A program made the translations under genes and the position numbers. From positions 5,122,543 through 5,186,542 of the forward strand of contig CANTUZ010000027.1 of NCBI GenBank assembly GCA_947846985.1: DNA of 64,000 bases. Direction: 5' to 3'. Origin of the DNA: Fratercula arctica. Taxonomy: Eukaryota > Chordata > Aves > Charadriiformes > Alcidae. Positions within the stretch are counted from its first letter, which is position 1. Each line of letters begins with the position of its first letter. Below are positions 59,022 through 64,000 of the stretch, in pieces. The notes below the pieces were generated by a model, which ran no database searches, was not told the DNA's origin, and saw nothing but the letters and a program-made list of their open reading frames with translations.

Positions 59022-61713
59022 GGGGGAGGGGGGGGGGGGGGAGGGGGGGGGGGGGGGGGGGGGGGGAGGGGGGAGGGGGGGGGGGGGGGGGGGATGGAGG
59101 AGAGAGGGGGGGAGGGAGGGGAGAGGGGGGGAAGGGGGGAAAGGGGGGGGAAGGGGACAGGGAGGAAAGGGGGAAAGGGAGGGGTGGAAGAAAGAATGGG
59201 AGGAAGGGAGGAAGGGAGGAAGGATGGAAAGGGGGAGGATTAAGGGGGGAATAAGGGAGGGAGAGAAGGGGGGAAGAAAGGGGAAGGGCAGCAAAGGGGG
59301 AGAAAGGGGGAAAAGGGGGAAAAGGGGGAAAAGGGGGGGAAAAAGGGAAAGGGAGAAGGGGGAGGGACGGAGGGGAAGGGGGGAGGGGGGGGGAGGGGTG
59401 GGGGGTGGAAGGGAAAAAGAGCGGGGGGGGAGGGGGAGAGGGGGGGAAGAAGGGGCTGTGGGGAGGGAATGGGAGGCTCCGGGGGGGGGGGGAAGGGGGA
59501 AAGGGGGGGGAAGGGGGAAAAAAGGGGGCTCCGGGGGCAGGAAAAGGGGGGAAAAAAGGGGCTCTGAGGTGGGGGAGGGGAAGGGGGAAAAAGGGGGGGG
59601 CTTGCTTTTGGTGGTGGGGGGGGGCAGAAGGGGGCGGGTTGGGGGGGGGTCTCTGGGTGGGGGTGGGGGTGCGTAACCCAGGGCGGGGGCTCGGAGGCGG
59701 AGGAGAGGCCGGAGGAGTCGGAGCAGTGGGGAGAGGAGGTGCGGTGGAGTATCCCGGCTCCGACTTCACCTGCGGTCTTTGAGGAGGGGGGGGGTGGGAA
59801 GGAGGGGGGGAGGGGGGGGGGGTAGGCAGCTGGGGGGGGGGGCCATGCGCCCACACAACACCCGATCTGTCCCCCCCCCCACCCCACCCCCCCCCCCCCC
59901 CCCCCGCGCACCCTGTGTTACACCCCCTCCCAAGAAAGCCCCCCAACAAAAATCTTTTTCCCCACCAGCCTCCAGCCACCCCCCCCTCGTCATTCTCAGC
60001 CCCACGTAGGCGCAGCTTCGGATCCCCCCCCGTATTATCCCCCCCCCCACCACATAGGCCCCACATAATCCCCCCCCCAGCCCACCAACAACCCCCCCCC
60101 TCGCCCCCCATATCCCCCCTTCCATCCCCCCATAATTCCCCCCCTCTCTCATTCCCCCCATATTCCCCCTCCCCCTTCCCAGTCCCCCCATTATGTCGCT
60201 CCCCACATTCACCCCTCCATCTTCATCCCCTTCATCCTCCTCATATCCCCTCACCCCTGTCCTCCCGACCCATATTTCCCCCTCTCCATCCCCCCCCATT
60301 AATCCCCGTCCTCCTCCCGCCCCAATTCCCCAGCCCTCCTTAGTACCCCCCCATAATCCCCCCTCCCAGCTTCCCTCCATCTCCCTCCCTCCAGCCCGCC
60401 ATATCCCCCCCCCCCCCCCATGAAGCCCCCACCACTCACCGGGGAAGAGGCTGGGGGGCTCCTGGTCCCCCCGGGGTGGTCGGGTTTTTGTTTTGTGTGT
60501 TGCCGGCGCCCTCCAGTCCCCCTACGAGAAGGGCAACAGTCGAAACTGGGTGGAGGTGCAAGGGAAGGATTGGGGTCCTAACCGCCCCCCCCCCTTACCC
60601 CACCCTAACAAAACCCCCTCTAGAGTGGGCGGGGCTTGGCGACCTCCGCACCCCACCGGAAGGGGCGGGGCTTACCATGGGGTCAGGATCCAGGGAGGGG
60701 AAGAGGTGGGCGGGCTCCAGCCTGTCATCAAGGCAACCGTAGAGACCTGCATCTGGGGGGGGGGGGAGGAGTTACGGCAAAAAAGCCCCGCCCACAAGCG
60801 CCTTAGCCCCGCCCCCAAAGGGGGGAAAACACCCCTACAACAGAGGGAACCCGCCCGGCCCCAGCCCGCCCCCTTCAAGACGGGGCCCCGCCCCTTCCCA
60901 CAGGTTTTGGCTTACGCTAAGCCCACTCGACCATCAGCCCCCCCCCGTCGCCAAGCCACGCCCCTCTCACGAAGCCATCCCGCTAAGCCACGCCCCCGCT
61001 TAGCCACGCCCCTCGCTAAACCACGCCCCCCGCGAAGCCACGCCCCCAAACACACACCCCTCCGCGCGCAAAGCCACGCCCCTCACCAAGGCTACAAAAG
61101 CAACCTCTCCTTGCTGAAGGCCACTAAGATGAGCCCCCACCGGCCGTAAGCCCACGCCCCAGCACCCCCCCGCTGCAAAGCCCCCCTCCAACCGAAGCCA
61201 CCGCCTCCCACATGAAGCTACTCCGCTATGCTAAGCCAACCGCCCCCTCCGCCAGTGATGACCAACGCCCTATCACCAGGCCACTCCCCTTGTGTTAGCC
61301 AGGGCACCCCCGAACGCCATCGCCCTCAGGAAGCCATCGCCCCCTCTTCAGGAAAGCCACGCCCCCCCGAAACCCACTCTCTAAGCTACTCCCCGTGCGA
61401 AGCCACGCCCCCATGAAGCCACGCCCGCGAAAAAAAAACCGTGAAGCCACGCCCCCCCACCCCCGCCCCACATCCCTCCGCCATGAAGGCCCCGCCCTTC
61501 CCGGCCGCACGCGGAACCGCCCCCCCCCCCCCCCCCCCGCCATTTAGGCCAACAAGACCCACCCCGAGGCCCGGCCCGGCCCGGCCCCTCCCCGTCCCCC
61601 CTCCATCGGCCCGGCCCCGGGCCCTACCCCAATCCTCGGCCCCCAGCAGGTTGTCGGCCCGGAACCGCCCCGCGTCGCTCAGCACCAGCTAGCCCGGCCC
61701 CAGCGCCGGCCAT
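47321..61713 (-). CDS. ATF6B: ER-stress transcription factor ATF6 beta (ATF6B), about 17 exons, with apparent frame breaks
   Basis: ATF6B is an ER-membrane bZIP factor released by S1P/S2P cleavage during ER stress. Exons, 5' to 3': ~61628-61688 ([11 protein letters not shown]), 60676-60752, 60440-60461 (22 nt), 59678-59769, 58646-58718 (VKTEP), 58340-58541 ([10 protein letters not shown]), 57666-57864 (KTIVPP, EVD), 54622-54807 (b[23 protein letters not shown]), 53397-53483 (membrane segment, [10 protein letters not shown]), 53206-53294 (S1P site RRHLLG), 53068-53107, 52190-52282 (NAS glycosylation site; [13 protein letters not shown]), 50856-50944 ([13 protein letters not shown]), ~50476-50561, 49291-49399 ([14 protein letters not shown]), 48323-48407 ([20 protein letters not shown]) and 47321-47588 ([16 protein letters not shown]). 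Conserved motifs change frame inside several exons (58340-58541, 57666-57864, 53397-53483, 47321-47588), and exon 1 has TAG just before the conserved frame. Most breaks fall at G or C runs, favouring sequence error over decay. The end at 47321 is the stop in the last conserved frame. Confidence 0.85.
47610..48240. repeat. Minisatellite in ATF6B intron 16
   Basis: Units such as CCCAGGACATGGGGACCCCC, AGGTGACTATGAGCCCCCCC and AAGGACCATGGGACCCC recur irregularly over about 600 bp. No other feature seen. Confidence 0.8.
48430..49280. repeat. Minisatellite in ATF6B intron 15
   Basis: Units of about 45-50 bp built from GGGGCTGGGACCCCCATGTG, TGGGGCTGGGGGGG and GATATGTGGGG repeat about 18 times. Long open frames in all directions follow from it and are not genes. 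Confidence 0.85.
49405..50330. repeat. AATAAATGGGGGG minisatellite in ATF6B intron 14
   Basis: About 900 bp of units such as GGGGGGGAATAAATGGGGG, GGGAAATAAAGGGGGGG and TAAATATGGGGGG. Dozens of AATAAA hexamers lie on the plus strand, antisense to ATF6B, each next to a G run. Confidence 0.85.
50950..52185. repeat. Minisatellite in ATF6B intron 12
   Basis: About 1.2 kb of CCCCCCCTTTGTGCCCCCCC and CTTGGTGCCCCCCC units, with longer phrases (CAATCCTTCCCTCACCCTCC; TCCTCCTTCCCTCCCCCC) recurring every 100-230 bp, so it has higher-order structure. Confidence 0.85.
52300..53060. repeat. Tandem repeat of about 100-110 bp in ATF6B intron 11
   Basis: Six copies, marked by GAAACCCCC(C/A)GGTTTGGGG near 52397, 52497, 52601, 52695, 52808 and 52920. 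Each is followed by GGCCCGGGGGGG, ACACAAGGGGGTCTGGGG and GGGTCAGGGGTCCCTTTT. Confidence 0.85.
53715..54615. repeat. CCCTCCCAGTCCC minisatellite in ATF6B intron 8
   Basis: About 900 bp of CCCTCCCAGTCC and CCCCAGTCCCTCCCAATCCC units. A longer phrase (CCTATTCCCCCCTCCAT then AGCCCCAAGACCCCCCC) recurs near 53868, 54148, 54284 and 54472. It ends just before the bZIP exon donor. Confidence 0.85.
54812..56482. repeat. ACACGGACAC minisatellite, 1.67 kb, in ATF6B intron 7
   Basis: Units of 6 and 8-10 bases (GGACAC, GGACACACGGACAC, ACACACACAG) run from immediately upstream of the bZIP exon acceptor to 56482. On the gene strand it is (GTGTCCGTGTCC), so the pyrimidine-rich part of the acceptor is formed by the repeat. 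The 300-900-codon [13 protein letters not shown] frames are artefacts. Confidence 0.9.
56500..57655. repeat. GGGGCACCCAAGGGGATGGG minisatellite in ATF6B intron 7
   Basis: About 950 bp of GGCACCCAAGGGGATGGGG, GGCACCCAACGTGGGGGGG and GGGAACCTGGGGGGGG units, followed by GGGGTCACAC-type repeats up to the exon 7 donor. Confidence 0.85.
57890..58330. repeat. C-rich minisatellite in ATF6B intron 6
   Basis: Units such as CCCCAATGGCCCCAGGCCCC, CCCCCCCAGTCCCCCCC and CCCATAGCCCCAGG fill the intron. No other feature seen. Confidence 0.8.
58735..59640. repeat. Polypurine tract of about 0.9 kb in ATF6B intron 4
   Basis: Almost only G and A on the plus strand: GGGGGGGAAAAGGGGGG units, then a core at about 58915-59095 that is nearly pure G, then GGAAGGGAGGAAGG and GGGGGAAAAAGGGGG units. 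On the gene strand it is polypyrimidine. Such tracts can form triplex or G-quadruplex DNA and are often mis-sized in assemblies. Confidence 0.85.
59865..60430. repeat. C-run sequence in ATF6B intron 3
   Basis: Irregular CCCCCCATATTCCCCC and TCCCCCCCATAATCCCC units fill most of the intron between exons 4 and 3. No gene or RNA seen. Confidence 0.7.
60780..61480. repeat. Array of AAGCCACGCCCC (SP/KLF-type) units in ATF6B intron 1
   Basis: More than 20 copies of AAGCCACGCCCC or near variants, about 15-40 bp apart; the core CCACGCCC is the SP/KLF CACCC/GT box. It is the reverse complement of the GGGGCGTGG core at 46.7-47.4 kb, so relative to the ATF6B strand the boxes have the same direction in both places. 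Confidence 0.75.
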
Positions 61714-62170
61714 CTTCCCCCCTCCCCCCCGCCCCTTCCGCCCCCGCCCCTCTACGCCCCGGCGCGCCCGCCAATCAGCGACGACGCCGAACGCAGCCGC
61801 CGGCCAATGGGAGCGCGGCTCGGCGCGTTACGCACTTCCGCTTTCCTCCTCCTCCACCACCCCCCCCCCCCCCCCCCCCACCAACACACAGAAGCGGCGG
61901 CGCTTAAAGGGCCCGCGCACGCCCGGCCGGGCCCGGACGCCTGGGGCCCTTCGCTGCCCGCGACGGCTGAGACCCCCGCAGTGACGCCTGGGATCCCCGC
62001 CCCCAACCCAAGAGGCCTGGGACCCCCCCCCCCGAACGCCTGGGACCCCCCGGAGGCCTGAGACACTCGCCCCCCACAATCCCGGTAGGCCCCGATCCGC
62101 CCCTGGGGGGAGGGGGGGGGGGGGGGGAAGGGAGGGTTTCCATGGCAACCCCGCGTAGCCCTAGTTGGGG
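61690..62170. promoter_or_regulatory. CpG-island promoter region of ATF6B
   Basis: CpG-rich sequence directly upstream of ATF6B exon 1, with AAGATGGCCGGC (YY1-like) on the gene strand at the candidate start codon (61711-61713), CCAAT boxes near 61772 and 61804, and an RFX-like GTTTCCATGGCAAC at 62136-62149. Four units of the type CGCCTGGGACCCC lie at about 61938-62070. No TATA box is seen. Confidence 0.55.
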
Positions 62171-62279
62171 GCGTGGCCGGATGTGACGTAAGGAGGCGGG
62201 GCGTGATGGCGTCTTGGGTCTCCTCCTGGGGGGGGTGTCCCCTTTGCTCAGGCCCCGCCCCCTTCTCTCCTATAGGCCA

Positions 62280-63240
62280 CCCTCGGAGGAAGGCGATTGG
62301 CCGAGGAGAGGATGGACGCAGGAGGTTCAGCCAATGGGGCGGCGGTGCCAGAAGGGGCAGCCAATCACCAGCGAGCAGAAGCCGGAGGTTCAGCCAATGG
62401 GGAGGGAGGGAGCACGGCACCGGCCAATGAGGAGCTGAGGGGAGCTTGCCCCCTGGGGGAGGCGGCCAATGGGGACGCGGCGCTGAGGGGATCGGCCAAT
62501 GAGGGAAGGGGGGGGCCGGGCTCGGCCAATGAGGAGCTGGGCGGGCGGCAAGCAGGTGGGGAGGCAGCCAATGAGGAGAGAGGATACTGGCGGGGCTCAG
62601 CCAATGGCGACGCTGGGAACAAAGAACCCACCAATGACAGTGCCGGGATCGGGATCCCGGTGGCACTGGCCAAATGAGGACTGCAGCCTACTCATTCCCC
62701 CAACCCAACTGAGGACGCAGCTCCGCAAGCCCTGACCAATAAGGGTGCAGCCCCACGTGTCCCAGCCAATGAGGACGCGGCGCCTGAAGCCCCAGCCAAA
62801 TCGAAGGAACTAGCAGCCCTCACAAGCCACCAGCCACAATGAGAGGGCTGGCTGGACGCCACCATCCCTCTGTGTCCCTCACAGGAGATACCATCCAATC
62901 GGGCGTAGGCTCCAGTGCCGGGGCGGAAAGCCACTCACAAATGAGCACAAAAGCATCTCCCCCGGATTCATCCAATGGGGCGTCTCCACGTGGGGCGGAG
63001 CCATCCAATGGGGACACAGCCCCCCCCGGCGCCATCCAATGGGGCGTCTCCGAGTGGTGCCAAGCCCTCCAATGAGGACCCAGCATCCCCGGCGCCGTCC
63101 AATGGGGCGTCTCCATGCCGGGCGGAGCCCTCCAATGAGCACTCAACCCCCCCGGCGCCGTCCAATGGGGCGTCTCCTGGCCGAGGCGCGAGCCTCCTAA
63201 TGAAAGCCACACGCAACCCCCCCGTCGCCGTCCAATGAGG
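62280..63240 (+). repeat. Tandem array of about 20 CCAAT boxes
   Basis: CCAAT sites, all reading on the plus strand, lie near 62332, 62362, 62395, 62424, 62466, 62496, 62526, 62568, 62601, 62631, 62736, 62766, 62895, 62972, 63005, 63036, 63069, 63097, 63132, 63161 and 63230. Usual spacing is about 28-35 bp, roughly three helical turns. Flanks repeat too: CGGCCAATGAGG in the left half and CGTCCAATGGGGCGTCTCC in the right half, where a 63-bp unit holds two sites. CCAAT is the NF-Y binding core. An isolated reverse box (ATTGG) lies at 62297-62301. Confidence 0.8.
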
Positions 63241-63288
63241 GACATTGCGTCTCCTGCCGGGCGGAGCTCCTGCCTGATGAGGACAGCA

Positions 63289-63295
63289 TATAAAA
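63289..63295 (+). promoter_or_regulatory. TATA box candidate downstream of the CCAAT array
   Basis: TATAAAA in the sequence GCATATAAAATTAG, about 55 bp after the last CCAAT box. This is the usual order and spacing of a CCAAT plus TATA promoter for plus-strand transcription starting near 63320. The only small frame just downstream is 13 codons (starting MGNCGTG), and no known gene follows inside the window. Confidence 0.5.
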
Positions 63296-63299
63296 TTAG

Positions 63300-64000
63300 A
63301 TACGCCCCCCACATGAGCCACACACAGATGGGTAACTGTGGGACTGGTGCGAGCGAGGAGGCGATGTAGCGATCGAGGTGCCAGGTGGGGGAGGGGCAGG
63401 AGGGGGGGGAGGGGTGGGGGGAGGAGGATGATGACGAACGATGACACGACATGACGAATGAGTGTAGGTTGGGGAGGGGAGAGAGAGGGGGGAGTGAAGG
63501 GGGGGGGGCTGGTGGACTGAGCCCCGACTCCTCCTTCTCCAAGCGGAGGGAATCCCTGGTGTAGAAGGGGATGGGGTTTTGGGCCGCCTCGGGTACAGAC
63601 CCGTTTTCCGTATGCCGGGTGCGGGTTTTGTGGTCCCACCCTCACCTCCTGGGCGTGTGCCGGGGTAGCTGGGCCGGGCGGGTGTGGCACCGGACCTACG
63701 GGTGGGGGTAAGGGTGGCGGTGGAGTTTGGCAGCGGCCTTAGACCCTGCCTTGGACAACCATGTGGGAGGGGGTTACGGGCGGGCTGCGGCGGGGCGGGG
63801 TACGTAAGGGCGGGTGCTATCGGGTGGTTTGTGAGCTTTCATCGGCCCCGCCCTTTCCCGGGGAAAGCCGGGTAGGGGGGGAGGAGAAATGGGCGGGGGT
63901 GCGGGCGTGGCAGGCGGGTAGGAGAAGTAGTCGGCGGGAGGGGCACGGGACGAGGGGCGGAAGACAGGGACTAGCTCAAGCTTTAAGCTTGGAAGTGCGG
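63300..64000. other. GC-rich sequence with no recognised gene
   Basis: G-rich stretches near 63380-63425 and 63475-63510, then CpG-rich unique sequence to the window end. Reading frames are short and unlike any protein I know. If the CCAAT/TATA promoter is real, a first exon should lie here. Confidence 0.5.

Noticed and set aside
54604..59676. A 1,690-codon plus-strand frame ([27 protein letters not shown])
   Set aside because: It crosses ATF6B exons antisense and is made of three unrelated minisatellites with no stops; composition is repeat-derived.
62297..62677. Coding frame through the CCAAT array (SANG, EELGG repeats)
   Set aside because: It follows the repeat periodicity, has no splice or homology support, and the conserved feature is the DNA motif CCAAT.
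62280..63320. Histone gene promoter
   Set aside because: CCAAT plus TATA resembles histone promoters, but no histone coding sequence or 3' stem-loop follows in the window.

Overview
The window looks like bird genomic DNA, probably from a very GC-rich dot microchromosome. The evidence is a CR1 LINE fragment, an endogenous-retrovirus gag-like gene of avian type, and vertebrate multi-exon genes whose introns are almost entirely G- or C-run minisatellites. Two gaps of exactly 200 N (2332-2531 and 33714-33913) split it into three contigs whose order and orientation rest on scaffolding: 1-2331, 2532-33713 and 33914-64000.

Contig 1 (1-2331) has ordinary base composition. It carries exon-like pieces of an unidentified plus-strand gene and a probable solo LTR (1190-1887) with a 5-bp target duplication. 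Contig 2 (2532-33713) begins with a degenerate CR1 LINE fragment, then the 5' end of an endogenous-retrovirus gag-like reading frame (start 3508). From about 3900 to 33450 that frame is swollen by one 30-bp minisatellite of roughly 980 copies with higher-order structure, including a recurrent 29-bp unit that rotates the reading frame. A capsid-like gag fragment resumes at 33457 and is cut by the second gap.

Contig 3 (33914-64000) holds three genes known from the human MHC class III region: AGPAT1 (minus, complete, six coding exons, 274 codons), RNF5 (plus, head-to-head with AGPAT1, only the first two exons found) and ATF6B (minus, tail-to-tail with RNF5, about 17 exons recognised, with several apparent one-base frame disagreements). 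AGPAT1 makes phosphatidic acid in the ER. RNF5 is an ER-anchored ubiquitin ligase. ATF6B is an ER-membrane stress-response transcription factor. All three act at the ER, but nothing in the sequence shows co-regulation beyond the shared AGPAT1/RNF5 promoter. Beyond the ATF6B promoter lies a tandem array of about 20 CCAAT boxes in one orientation, followed by a TATA box, with no recognised gene after it.

Most long open frames in the minisatellites are artefacts of period lengths divisible by three or of stop-poor GC-rich sequence and are not annotated. No tRNA, rRNA or CRISPR array was seen.
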